From Oxalobacteraceae bacterium (GTDB lineage Bacteria; Pseudomonadota; Gammaproteobacteria; Burkholderiales; Burkholderiaceae_D), in the NCBI GenBank assembly GCA_947454305.1, contig CANGJE010000014.1, positions 1-40,329 of the forward strand: a stretch of DNA of 40,329 nucleotides. The letters are read 5' to 3'. Below, one piece after another: positions 16,829-25,027 of this stretch; positions within the stretch are counted from its first letter, which is position 1; the number at the start of each line of letters is the position of its first letter. Below the pieces are notes generated by a model. It ran no database searches, was not told the origin of the DNA, and worked only from the letters and a program-made list of their open reading frames with translations. Made by a program: the position numbers and the translations under genes.

Positions 16829-17481
16829 AAAAAAATATCGCTATTTTCGTGCACCACCCTATGTGTTCCATTGAGTCTGTCAATGGAATCATGAAAGCGC
16901 TTGCCCCCACCTATAACATCAAGGTTTTCACCAAGCATAAATTGCCGGATGATTTTTTTGACGATGTGGAATTAGTTGTGTTCCCCGGCGGCGTAGGCGA
17001 TGCCAGTTCATTTGGATCGCTGTTAAAAGCCAACCTAGATGACATTAAAAAATTTCTCAGCCTGGGAGGTAAGTACCTAGGCATCTGCATGGGCGCTTAT
17101 TGGGCTGATAAATATTATTTCGACATACTCGATGACACCCGAGTCATTCAACACATAAAGCGGGCACGCGCCGAAATTAGATCATCCTATGCAACCACCA
17201 CCAGCATAAATTGGCGTGGTGACGATCACAGAATGTATTTCTATGATGGCCCCACCTTTATTGGGGGTGAATTTGAGCAGGTTGCCAGCTATTCCAATGG
17301 CGACCCCATGGCGATAGTTCAAGGTCCTATAGGGCTGATTGGATGCCACCTCGAAAGTGAGCAAAGCTGGTACCAAAAAAAATACATGCAACCTTATTGG
17401 CACAACCATACTCACCACACACTGCTATTGCAATTCGTCGTTGACTATCTTTTAGATGAACGTCAGATGGCACTTTTTTAA
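16825..17481 (+). CDS. Biotin-protein-ligase N-terminal-domain-like protein (glutamine amidotransferase fold)
   Basis: 218 residues starting at GTG 16825. The fold is a class I glutamine amidotransferase-like domain as in the BPL_N family: VELVVFPGGVGDA (48-60), nucleophile elbow LGICMGAYWA with C88, and a candidate His-Glu pair H175/E177 in GLIGCHLESEQSW. There is no biotin ligase domain, so it is a stand-alone BPL_N protein of unknown substrate. A small overlapping frame upstream may couple its translation. No obvious functional partner is nearby apart from two HTH genes on the other strand. Confidence 0.8.
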   Translation: MKKNIAIFVHHPMCSIESVNGIMKALAPTYNIKVFTKHKLPDDFFDDVELVVFPGGVGDASSFGSLLKANLDDIKKFLSLGGKYLGICMGAYWADKYYFDILDDTRVIQHIKRARAEIRSSYATTTSINWRGDDHRMYFYDGPTFIGGEFEQVASYSNGDPMAIVQGPIGLIGCHLESEQSWYQKKYMQPYWHNHTHHTLLLQFVVDYLLDERQMALF

Positions 17482-17529
17482 CTCTTTGTTTGAGTTTCAC
17501 CATCCAACAACATAAGTTCGGTTCACGTT

Positions 17530-17694
17530 CTAGCTAAATATCACTATCGCCACCAGCAAACTGACTAGCATTAATCCAAAAATTAATCCTAATTTATCTT
17601 TTCTTTTTGGTTCAGTTGATGTGGCGTCTGGCGGCATCGGCAGCCTGAATTTTCTTTTGACCTTCATCAAGTGATTGATTATAACGGCTCTCAT
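17530..17694 (-). CDS. Small membrane protein downstream of sbtA (54 aa)
   Basis: A 54-codon gene with a textbook ribosome site: AAGGAG five bases before ATG 17694. The N-terminal half is basic (MRAVIINHLMKVKRKFRLPM) with a Pro-rich, then Lys/Arg-rich stretch (PKRKDK); the C-terminal half is one hydrophobic helix LGLIFGLMLVSLLVAIVIFS ending at the stop. The charge pattern predicts an N-in single-pass inner-membrane protein. It lies 41 bases after the sbtA stop on the same strand, so it is likely cotranscribed and could be a small subunit or regulator of the transporter. No family recognised. Confidence 0.75.
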   Translation of the reverse strand: MRAVIINHLMKVKRKFRLPMPPDATSTEPKRKDKLGLIFGLMLVSLLVAIVIFS

Positions 17695-17735
17695 AATTTC
17701 TCCTTATGGGAAATAGCATTATATTTATTTTTACA

Positions 17736-18755
17736 TTAACCAACGATCAATCTTTTTGCTAAATAAGTATACAGAGGTATACCGATCAAGATATTTAGCG
17801 GAAACGTCACTCCCAAGGACAATCCGAAATAGATTGAGGGATTAGCTTCGGGTATCGCATAGCGCAGAACGGCCGGCACAACGATGTATGACGCGCTTGC
17901 AGATAACACCATCAATAAGACAGCGTCGGCTAGTGGAAGATTCAGCAGCCACGACAATCCCAGCGCTATCAATGCATGAATTAACGGCCCTAGTGCTGCA
18001 TAGATCAACAACGCGGGCGATTTTCCTTTCAAGCTAGGCAGATTTTTTGCAACCATCAATCCCATATCAAGTAAGAAAAAGGCCAGCATTCCTTTGAACA
18101 GGTCGACAGAGAACGGACTCATCATCGCTCTCCCCGCCTCTCCGCTGGCGAAACCAATAAACAGAGACGCTAACAACATCAGATGCGCTCCATTCGTAAA
18201 CGATTCGTGCAGTATCTTTCCAATGGACGCGAAATGACTCTGCCCACTGCCTGCTGAAAGCACCGCACCACTTGAGCTCGGCATAACAACTAAGGTCGAC
18301 GACATGGCGGTCTGACGCAGAACATTCGTCAAGAGAATCGCCACGATGATGGCAGGCGACTCCATTAAAACCATGGCGACGGCCATATGGCCACCCACGC
18401 TGACTTGTTGAGACTCTAGAGCTTGAATGGCTGTCAAAAATGTCACCGCACTAACCGACCCATACGAGGCCGCGACCGCTGCGGCATCAAATTTCGACAT
18501 CCTTGATTTTAAAAATGCGTAGCCCAAAATGGGAACGATCACTGCCATCAGAACCGCTGCCATCAAACTAGTCACCACTGAGGCACTAAATCCAGAAGCA
18601 GCCAATGCAAAGCCACCTTTCAAACCTAAGGCCATCAACAGGTATAGCGATAAAAATTTGGCAATAGGCTGAGGTACTTCCAAGTCGGAGCGCAGCAAGC
18701 CTGCGGCGATGCCAAAAACGAAAAACAAAATTGCCGGATCAAGAAGATTTTGCAT
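17736..18755 (-). CDS. sbtA: SbtA-type sodium-dependent bicarbonate transporter
   Basis: 339 residues, almost wholly hydrophobic, with about ten membrane segments in two inverted repeats. The start DPAILFFVFGIAAGLLRSDL and the segment SLYLLMALGLKGGFALAASG are characteristic of the SbtA family; AAAVAASYGSVSAVTFLTA and LLDMGLMVAKNLPSL are further matches. SbtA imports bicarbonate with sodium at the inner membrane. In a non-autotroph this could feed PEP or pyruvate carboxylation; carboxysome or RuBisCO genes are not in the window. ATG 18755 has AAGGA nine bases upstream. It is divergent from a CbbR-like LysR gene with a perfect palindrome between, and a small membrane-protein gene follows. Confidence 0.9.
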   Translation of the reverse strand: MQNLLDPAILFFVFGIAAGLLRSDLEVPQPIAKFLSLYLLMALGLKGGFALAASGFSASVVTSLMAAVLMAVIVPILGYAFLKSRMSKFDAAAVAASYGSVSAVTFLTAIQALESQQVSVGGHMAVAMVLMESPAIIVAILLTNVLRQTAMSSTLVVMPSSSGAVLSAGSGQSHFASIGKILHESFTNGAHLMLLASLFIGFASGEAGRAMMSPFSVDLFKGMLAFFLLDMGLMVAKNLPSLKGKSPALLIYAALGPLIHALIALGLSWLLNLPLADAVLLMVLSASASYIVVPAVLRYAIPEANPSIYFGLSLGVTFPLNILIGIPLYTYLAKRLIVG

Positions 18756-18799
18756 AGTTAATTTCCTTTTGATCGCTATGCTAAAAACTCTGATGCATA

Positions 18800-18819
18800 T
18801 TGTAAAATCGATTTTACAA
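18800..18819. promoter_or_regulatory. Perfect 20-bp palindrome between sbtA and lysR
   Basis: TTGTAAAATCGATTTTACAA is a perfect palindrome in the 87-base divergent promoter region. It fits TGT-N12-ACA, the binding consensus of PpsR/CrtJ, and also has the dyad shape of a LysR-type site. Shorter flanking matches TATGCTA and TAGCATA occur on either side. The neighbouring LysR product is the most economical ligand; PpsR is the interesting alternative. Confidence 0.75.
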
Positions 18820-18842
18820 ACTTTTCATATAGCATAAATACT

Positions 18843-19748
18843 ATGAATGTATCTTTTCGTCAGCTCAGACTTTTCCTAGCACTCGTCGAAACGGGCAGCA
18901 TTACGGCCGCAGCCAAGGCCACCCACATCACACAACCTACGGCTTCTATGCGCTTGAAAGAATTGTCGGACACCATTGGCTTGCCTTTATTTGAAGTCGT
19001 ATCAAAAAAAGTGCATTTAACCGATGCGGGCCACGATCTCGCCAGGACGGCCAGAGATATACAAAGCACATGGGAAATCTATGAGCAGCAGCTAAATGCC
19101 TTAAAAGGACTCACCCGAGGAAAATTACGTATCGCGGTCGTTAGTACAGCCAAGTATTTCATTCCGCGGCTGCTGGGTACTTTTTGTACCAAGTATCCCG
19201 ATATTGAAGTGTCACTGGAAATTCAAAATAGAAATGGCGTGCTGACTCGCATGCGTGAAAATTTAGACGATTTGTACATCATGTCCATGCCACCGACTGA
19301 TCTGGAAATTGAGGATCACATATTTATGGATAATCCACTGGTTGCCATCGCATCGGCCGAGCATGCGCTTACAAAAAAAACTAATCTGGAGTTAAGTGAT
19401 CTAGCCTCTCAAAAATTTATTCTTCGTGAGCGTGGATCTGGCACGCGTATGGCCGTTGATAATTTTTTTAAAAACAAGCAGTTCAAACCGGATTTACGCA
19501 TGGAACTAGGTAGTAACGAAGCCATACGCGAAGCTGTTGCAGGTGATTTAGGGATTGGCGTCATTTCTAAATACGCGCTGACTGAATCAATGAAAACAAA
19601 AGATATAAAAATTCTTTCGATTAACGATTTTCCTATCCAATCAGCCTGGCATATTGTTTCCCGCAAAGGTAAAAATTTGCCACCCATAGCAACGTATTTC
19701 AAAGAGCATCTGATACAGTCCGTAGCAGCATCAGCTATAGAGAAATAA
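18843..19748 (+). CDS. LysR-family regulator, CbbR/CmpR-like
   Basis: 301 residues. The winged HTH is at 1-60 (FRQLRLFLALVETGSITAAA, then THITQPTASMRLKELSDTIG). The effector domain has the CbbR/CmpR-type stretch VSTAKYFIPRLLGTFCTKYP and the segments FILRERGSGTRMAVDNFF and SNEAIREAVAGDLGIGVISKYA. CbbR/CmpR proteins sense metabolites such as 2-phosphoglycolate or NADPH and control carbon-fixation or bicarbonate-uptake genes. Its place divergent from sbtA fits control of that gene and of itself. Exact effector is unknown. Confidence 0.9.
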   Translation: MNVSFRQLRLFLALVETGSITAAAKATHITQPTASMRLKELSDTIGLPLFEVVSKKVHLTDAGHDLARTARDIQSTWEIYEQQLNALKGLTRGKLRIAVVSTAKYFIPRLLGTFCTKYPDIEVSLEIQNRNGVLTRMRENLDDLYIMSMPPTDLEIEDHIFMDNPLVAIASAEHALTKKTNLELSDLASQKFILRERGSGTRMAVDNFFKNKQFKPDLRMELGSNEAIREAVAGDLGIGVISKYALTESMKTKDIKILSINDFPIQSAWHIVSRKGKNLPPIATYFKEHLIQSVAASAIEK

Positions 19749-19803
19749 CTATCCCTAAGTTTTAGTTCACTTCATTGATAACCCAATTTTTTCAGGAGAT
19801 TCC

Positions 19804-20118
19804 ATGCTGCTCGATGTACGAACCTATACCTGCAAGCCAGGCACCATAAAAAAACATCTGGCTCTGTACGAAAAATTTGGCAAGACACCCCAAGTGCGTC
19901 ACCTGGGCATGCCGGTACTGTTCGCTTTCGTTGAAACTGGCAACCCAAATGAATACGTACATATCTGGCAGTATCAAAATGCCGGAGACCGAGAGGAACG
20001 CCGCGCCAAGCTATGGCAAGACGCTGATTGGCTGGACTATGTCGCAAAAAGTGGCGAGCTAGGTGCGCTTGAAAGCCAACAGAATAAATTGATGAAGCCT
20101 GTCGATTTCTTCCCTTAA
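19804..20118 (+). CDS. NIPSNAP family protein
   Basis: 104 residues matching the NIPSNAP dimeric alpha/beta-barrel fold: LLDVRTYTCKPGTIKKHLAL at the start, VETGNPNEYVHIWQYQNAGD in the middle and a WLDYV segment. The function of the bacterial members is not firmly known. ATG 19804 has an excellent ribosome site (CAGGAG). It follows the LysR gene after about 55 bases and is probably read from the same strand, with no proven link to bicarbonate uptake. Confidence 0.85.
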   Translation: MLLDVRTYTCKPGTIKKHLALYEKFGKTPQVRHLGMPVLFAFVETGNPNEYVHIWQYQNAGDREERRAKLWQDADWLDYVAKSGELGALESQQNKLMKPVDFFP

Positions 20119-20157
20119 GAAGAATGCACTAGTTAAAAAATAACGCTGGGCGGTGCG

Positions 20158-21189
20158 TTAAAAAACAGCGTGATCGCCCCGTTCAGGCGCTTGGCCGCCT
20201 TGAACCAGATCCGCATAGAAATCAAATAAGGTCTGGGTGCCGGTAGAGGGGGTTGCAACCGCGTCGTAAGTCCCTGACTGCGCATCCCACACCAACATCG
20301 ATTCAGTCGCGTAGTAGCGCCCTATGCGCGCCAATTCGGCTTTATCAGCCATTGATGGAATCACGCGCCCTAGAAAACTTAATACATTAATGATCACATC
20401 CATCATTGCCACGGGTATGTGCTTAAATCGAACTTCCTGACCCAACAACTCAAACAGCTTTTCGCCCTGCTCACGCGGCGTGATTGCGGCACCCGGGCCA
20501 CCGATGGGCAAAATACGGTTATGGCGAGTTTGATCGTGGATGCAGCCCGCAATGTAATCACCTAAATCACTGTCACTAATTGGTTTGCAAGCGGTGAGCG
20601 TGCCATCGCCAAATAATAGAAAAGGCTTCCCTTTTTTTACTCGCTCTAACTGTCCAGATAATGATTTAAAAAAAGCCGTAGGTCGAACAATGGAGTACGT
20701 CATACCCGACTCCATCAAGGCTTTTTCAAACGCCAGCTTGGCATGTTGAAATGCCAGCAAAGGCTTTTGCACACAGATCGCGGATAACAAAACAAAGTGG
20801 CTAACACCCGCTCGCTTGGCAGCTTCCAGTCCATTCATCTGCGCTTGGTGATCAATCGCCCACGCATCTTTTGGTGCCCCCGTGCGAGAAGCTAGGCAAG
20901 AAACCAGTACATCAAATTGCTCACCTTTAAAACCTTGATAGATTAATGACGCTAGATTACTCACATCGCCATACCGAATAGATGCGCCCTCAAATAACTT
21001 AGCTGTCTGCTCAGGTAACAATACGCCACTCGACGGCTGACGAACAAAGCACACAACTTCATGTCCTTGGTTTAATAACACACTCACGGTCGCACGACCG
21101 ATAGTCCCCGTCGCACCGAGAACGAAGACGCGTTTACGTGGACCCGCAAACGTGTCTGAAACCGATTTGTCAGCGTGTGGAAGTGTCAT
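20158..21189 (-). CDS. bciA: Divinyl chlorophyllide a 8-vinyl-reductase, BciA type
   Basis: 343 residues, an atypical SDR with N-terminal Rossmann motif VFVLGATGTIGRATV (GxxGxxG, residues 21-35). The segments VSCLASRTGAPKDAWAIDHQ, RPTAFFKSLSGQLERVKKGK and PFLLFGDGTLTACKPISDSD are diagnostic of BciA/DVR enzymes. BciA reduces the C8 vinyl of divinyl (proto)chlorophyllide with NADPH, in bacteriochlorophyll synthesis. Together with bchH in the same window it shows a phototrophic metabolism. Divergent from an alpha/beta hydrolase gene with about 50-70 bases between. Function call is firm; the alternative is a general NmrA-like reductase. Confidence 0.88.
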   Translation of the reverse strand: MTLPHADKSVSDTFAGPRKRVFVLGATGTIGRATVSVLLNQGHEVVCFVRQPSSGVLLPEQTAKLFEGASIRYGDVSNLASLIYQGFKGEQFDVLVSCLASRTGAPKDAWAIDHQAQMNGLEAAKRAGVSHFVLLSAICVQKPLLAFQHAKLAFEKALMESGMTYSIVRPTAFFKSLSGQLERVKKGKPFLLFGDGTLTACKPISDSDLGDYIAGCIHDQTRHNRILPIGGPGAAITPREQGEKLFELLGQEVRFKHIPVAMMDVIINVLSFLGRVIPSMADKAELARIGRYYATESMLVWDAQSGTYDAVATPSTGTQTLFDFYADLVQGGQAPERGDHAVF

Positions 21190-21257
21190 GATGGTTAATC
21201 AAAAATGAACTACTATTAGCGACGAAGATTAATCTGAGTTTGCTATTTTTATACAGG

Positions 21258-22187
21258 ATGAATACACCATTTAAAGCCATGATTTACCTACTCATTGCTG
21301 GCATTGTAGCGTGTGGTTACTGGGTATGGACACCGGACAAAGAACTCGAACAACTGAAGGCAAAATACGCACAGGCTCCCAGTGCTTTTATAACGATTGC
21401 GGGCACTCACGTTCACTACCGAGATAGCGGTACTAAAACTGCACCTGTGCTGGTGTTTTTGCATGGCTTTGGATCCAGCTTACATACATGGGACGAATGG
21501 TCTAAACCGCTTGAGCAAAATTATCGCGTGATACGGCTCGACCTACCTGGCTTTGGTCTAAGTGGTAAAAATGAGGGCAATGATTTTTCAGATTCACACG
21601 ACCTCGCTGTCATCCTAGGCTTGCTCGATAAATTAGACATACCCAAAGCTAGCTTTATCGGTAATTCCCTCGGTGGCAAACTCGCCTGGCGGATTGCATC
21701 CGACTATCCAGAGCGCGTAGAAAAATTGGTACTGATTTCGCCGGATGGATTTGCCAGTGAGGGATTTGACTACGACAAACAACCCGAATCTTCATTCATG
21801 CTGAGCGCGATGACGATTGCACTACCGAAGCCGCTATTAAAAATGAGCTTGGCTCCCGCTTATGCCAATCCGAGTTCACTCACTTCGACGATGGTCGATC
21901 GTTACCATGACTTGATGTGTGCGCCGGGCGTCAGAAAAAGTATCATTGCGCGAATTAATCAGACCGTACTCAAAGACCCCGTACCGCTACTAAAAAATAT
22001 TCAGGCGGATACCTTATTACTGTGGGGTGAAAATGATGCAATGATCCCGGTAGCGAATGCCAAAGATTATCTGAACGTCATTCCTAGGGTTAGGCTTGAT
22101 GTACTACCCAACACAGGACATTTGCCGCAGGAAGAACACGTACAACCCGGGCTGACTGTATTACAAAAATTTTTACAATCAAATTAG
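21258..22187 (+). CDS. Alpha/beta hydrolase with N-terminal membrane anchor
   Basis: 309 residues from ATG 21258. A hydrophobic segment at about 7-24 (AMIYLLIAGIVACGYWVW) is a membrane anchor or uncleaved signal. The hydrolase core shows oxyanion HG (HGFGSS), nucleophile S137 in GNSLGG, D260 in WGENDAMIP and H288 in TGHLPQEEH. Substrate unknown; lipid esters are plausible for an anchored member. TTG 21240 is an alternative start. Ribosome sites are weak for both. It is divergent from bciA, but resemblance to the Mg-chelatase accessory hydrolase BchO is not evident. Confidence 0.8.
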   Translation: MNTPFKAMIYLLIAGIVACGYWVWTPDKELEQLKAKYAQAPSAFITIAGTHVHYRDSGTKTAPVLVFLHGFGSSLHTWDEWSKPLEQNYRVIRLDLPGFGLSGKNEGNDFSDSHDLAVILGLLDKLDIPKASFIGNSLGGKLAWRIASDYPERVEKLVLISPDGFASEGFDYDKQPESSFMLSAMTIALPKPLLKMSLAPAYANPSSLTSTMVDRYHDLMCAPGVRKSIIARINQTVLKDPVPLLKNIQADTLLLWGENDAMIPVANAKDYLNVIPRVRLDVLPNTGHLPQEEHVQPGLTVLQKFLQSN

Positions 22188-22196
22188 TGAGATGAA

Positions 22197-22221
22197 ATGG
22201 TAGCGAATTACCATTCGCTAC
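22197..22221. terminator. Overlapping hairpins between convergent genes
   Basis: Two perfect inverted repeats share bases: ATGGTA/TACCAT (22197-22214) and GTAGCGAA/TTCGCTAC (22200-22221). Only one can form at a time. There is no T-run, but the position between convergent stop codons suggests a transcript-end structure. Confidence 0.4.
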
Positions 22222-22225
22222 TCAA

Positions 22226-23473
22226 TCACTTCACATCAACAGTAGCTGAGGTTGAAGAAACAAATTTCATAGGCCAAGACACCCACAGCCACACCACCAT
22301 AATTGCCGCACATGCCAAAAATAATCCTGGCAATCCTACTGCGCGGCTAATTACTCCGCCCAATGCACCACCCGCAAAAATTCCTAATGATTGCAGTGTG
22401 TTGTAAACACCTAGTACCGCACCCCGCGACTCCGGTGCGGTCATGCGCGATGCAAGGCTAGGCTGGCTAGCTTCAAGAATATTGAAGCCGCTAAAAAACA
22501 AAAAGATCAGTCCACCCAGCACCCAAACATCCGGTGTGGTTTGCGATACGTAATACATACCTATCAGTACAACGATGACACAGACTATCGAAGCAAGGAA
22601 TAAGGGTTTTAGCTTGCCGCGCCGCTCTAAACGAAATAAGGTCAAACCCATAAATACAAATGAAAGCAGCACCGCCGGCAGATACACCCAACCGTGATCT
22701 TTGCTACTGACTCCGGCTTGTGTCAGCAGACTAGGTATGCCTACCCACATCGCGAGTTGAACGGCGTACAACACAAACACACCAAAATCCAAACGCAATA
22801 AATCGGATTGCAATAACGTTTTGCGAAGCTGATAGAACGTCTGCCTCTCTGTTTTTGATTCTGATGTGACTTCGTGCGGAGTCCAGTACGCAACAATCAA
22901 AATGCCTAATAGCGCCATTGCAGCACTTAGTCCAAAGATACCGGTCAAGCCCACGTTAGCGGCCAGCAAGGGCCCGATAATCAACGATAGTGCGAACATT
23001 AATCCTATGCTTGCGCCTATTAATGCCATGCCTTTGGTTCTGACATGATCACGCGTTTGATCGGCTAACAAGGCAGTCACCGCTGCAGAAATTGCGCCGC
23101 CACCTTGAATGGCGCGTCCTAGTGCCAGGCCAGCAACACTGGTTGCACAGGCAGCGACAACGCTACCTACGCCCAGCAACAACAAACCAAACACAATCAC
23201 GCGCTTACGACCGAATCTATCCGCAGCCAAACCAAACGGTATTTGCAGTGCCGCCTGGACTAACCCATACATACCCATGGCCAAGCCAACGCTGGACGGA
23301 TCGTCACCACCCGGGTACTGACGCGCTTCCATAATAAACACAGGTAACACCATAAAAAGGCCAAGCATGCGCATCGAATAAATCGTTGCTAATGAAGCGC
23401 ATGAACGCTTTTCGTCAGAAGTTAATGCTGAGCTTAAGGCAGGGCTTACTTCGATATTTTCCTGGTTGGACAT
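22226..23473 (-). CDS. MFS transporter, YajR-like drug/H+ antiporter group
   Basis: 415 residues with 12 predicted membrane helices. The A-motif is visible as GLAADRFGRKRVIVFG, and motif C-like glycine-rich stretches follow (GALGGVI). The beginning YSMRMLGLFMVLPVFIMEAR and GMYGLVQAALQIPFGLAADR are typical of the YajR-like group. It lacks the C-terminal YAM domain of YajR. Substrate unknown. Convergent with the hydrolase gene and upstream of the first AerR-like gene on the same strand order (AerR-like, then this gene, about 210 bases apart). Confidence 0.85.
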   Translation of the reverse strand: MSNQENIEVSPALSSALTSDEKRSCASLATIYSMRMLGLFMVLPVFIMEARQYPGGDDPSSVGLAMGMYGLVQAALQIPFGLAADRFGRKRVIVFGLLLLGVGSVVAACATSVAGLALGRAIQGGGAISAAVTALLADQTRDHVRTKGMALIGASIGLMFALSLIIGPLLAANVGLTGIFGLSAAMALLGILIVAYWTPHEVTSESKTERQTFYQLRKTLLQSDLLRLDFGVFVLYAVQLAMWVGIPSLLTQAGVSSKDHGWVYLPAVLLSFVFMGLTLFRLERRGKLKPLFLASIVCVIVVLIGMYYVSQTTPDVWVLGGLIFLFFSGFNILEASQPSLASRMTAPESRGAVLGVYNTLQSLGIFAGGALGGVISRAVGLPGLFLACAAIMVVWLWVSWPMKFVSSTSATVDVK

Positions 23474-23682
23474 AATTTAGGCTGTGCGGAATATCGTCAT
23501 CACCTGCATATAGGGATGCAGCTGCAGATAACCATGTATTTTATTGAAGGGATCAGTGGCAGAAAGTGGACCGTACTACACATGCGCGCACCTGCACGCA
23601 AAAGTGAGAGATTACCATGGCCGAGATAAAGTCCAACCGCCCCCACGTCACGCCAGGACAGCGTGAGTACTAAAAGGAAGCG

Positions 23683-24579
23683 TCAAGCAGAAAATAAAGT
23701 ACGGGCTAATTCCACGGCGCTCGCTGCATCTCCGGCTGCGCCGTCAGCGCCAACTTCTTTATACAAATCGGGCGACAAAGTTAGCAAAGGGCCACCAATG
23801 AGTATCTTGGCTTGGGTATTAGCGGATGATGCGCGTATATGTCGAATAGTATTAGTCAACGATTCAACGTGGGCTTCGATGCCGACTGAAAGACCAATCA
23901 CTTCAAACCAATCTTTTTTAACGGCTTCAAGTAATGTGGTTTCGGATGAACCCAATTCCATCCACACTTGCCATCCTTCACGCCGAAAAAATTCAGAAAC
24001 CATCAACACACCAAAAGTATGTTGAGAACCTGGCACTGGTGCAAACAATGCACGCATACCTTCCATGGCTGATTTGCGCTTTTCTTGAAATTCAGAGCCC
24101 AGACGCAAGGTGATCTGCTGCATCCTCACCAAGCCTATCGTGACCTGAGTGAAATCACATAAATCGTCTTCCCACAGATAGCCTAAATGTCGAGCTGCAG
24201 GTGCCAACAGGTGGAGAAAAATCGCTTCAGAGGCCAAGCCTTCAGACATTAGTGATTGAACAAAAATGTTGGGGGCTTCTTGATTCGACTCTATGCACAG
24301 CACAGCGAATCGGGCAATTTCTTCTTCAGTGGGAAGTTCGGTGCGGATGCCATCGGTAGAAAAAAATGGCGCAGCGGATTCATTCGACTTCAACAAATTA
24401 GGAATAATTTGTGATTCGAGAATTTCCATCAAAGAGGCCTGACAGGCATCTTTACTATTTTTGTTTTCAGCGTAACGAGAAGAAGAAGCGGAGTCATTGG
24501 ACGCACTCTCGCCTGACATTAGCCATAGCTTTTTCTTAGGTAGCGCAGAACGAACTGCTGCTGCAAGATTCAAGTACAT
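23683..24579 (-). CDS. AerR/PpaA-type cobalamin-binding regulator (copy 1)
   Basis: 298 residues, soluble. The C-terminal half is a B12-binding Rossmann domain: SQHTFG with H187 as the likely axial ligand (Ser replaces the Asp of DxHxxG), IGLSVG, and IGGPLLTLSPDLYKEVGADG with the GG for base-off binding. Before it is a helical bundle with HLGYLWEDDLCDFTQVTIGL, a motif I associate with AerR/PpaA. In purple bacteria AerR/PpaA bind cobalamin in the light and act as antirepressors of PpsR/CrtJ. The gene lies downstream of bchH on the same strand, after 448 bases, and has a close paralog on the other side of bchH. Start and leader (GGGGGAGAC, 5 bases before ATG) match those of the paralog. No ppsR is in the window. 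Confidence 0.88.
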   Translation of the reverse strand: MYLNLAAAVRSALPKKKLWLMSGESASNDSASSSRYAENKNSKDACQASLMEILESQIIPNLLKSNESAAPFFSTDGIRTELPTEEEIARFAVLCIESNQEAPNIFVQSLMSEGLASEAIFLHLLAPAARHLGYLWEDDLCDFTQVTIGLVRMQQITLRLGSEFQEKRKSAMEGMRALFAPVPGSQHTFGVLMVSEFFRREGWQVWMELGSSETTLLEAVKKDWFEVIGLSVGIEAHVESLTNTIRHIRASSANTQAKILIGGPLLTLSPDLYKEVGADGAAGDAASAVELARTLFSA

Positions 24580-25027
24580 GAGTCGTCTCCCCCTCGTGCC
24601 TCTGAGAAAGCGCTGATTACATAAAACCGGAGACCTTTGTGCCTAGAAAAAAGTGGCTAGTCCTTGATATTCATGGCTCATGCGTCGCACAGCTATGCTG
24701 GCAGGCCATAAAATTTCCGATAAATCAGCACTTTCTTAACTGCCCGTCGCTCAATGCTATTAACTAATTAGCATTTGTTTTAAGATTTTTGGCGATCAAG
24801 CATTACCGCAGGGCTCAAAGTAACAGAAGTACGTGGGTAAGTAAAAAGAACTTTCAGCGGCTGGAAATTCAATCCAAAGAGACGCAGTTTTTCCGTGACT
24901 GGATGGTATTGGCGGCCTTGTGAAAAGGCGATTCGGCTGGGCAGTTAGCCCATAGAGTGTTTGCAGATTGTGTCAGCTGAGTGAATTAAAAAGCTGCTAG
25001 AAAAGTAAGAGATCGTCACAAAATTAC
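24580..25027. other. Intergenic region between bchH and the AerR-like gene, with inverted repeat
   Basis: About 450 bases without a gene. It carries the ribosome-binding leader of the AerR-like gene (24585-24593) and the perfect inverted repeat AATGCTA-N9-TAGCATT at 24753-24775, a candidate operator. The length suggests that the AerR-like gene has its own promoter and is not only read from bchH. I found no terminator with a good T-run. Confidence 0.55.

Noticed and set aside
21258..22187. BchO (Mg-chelatase accessory hydrolase)
   Set aside because: The protein has an alpha/beta hydrolase triad and sits near bch genes, but its N-terminal anchor and its sequence do not resemble BchO as I know it.
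23618..23674. 18-codon plus-strand frame (MAEIKSNRPHVTPGQREY)
   Set aside because: Has a start and a weak site, but too short to support without comparison.
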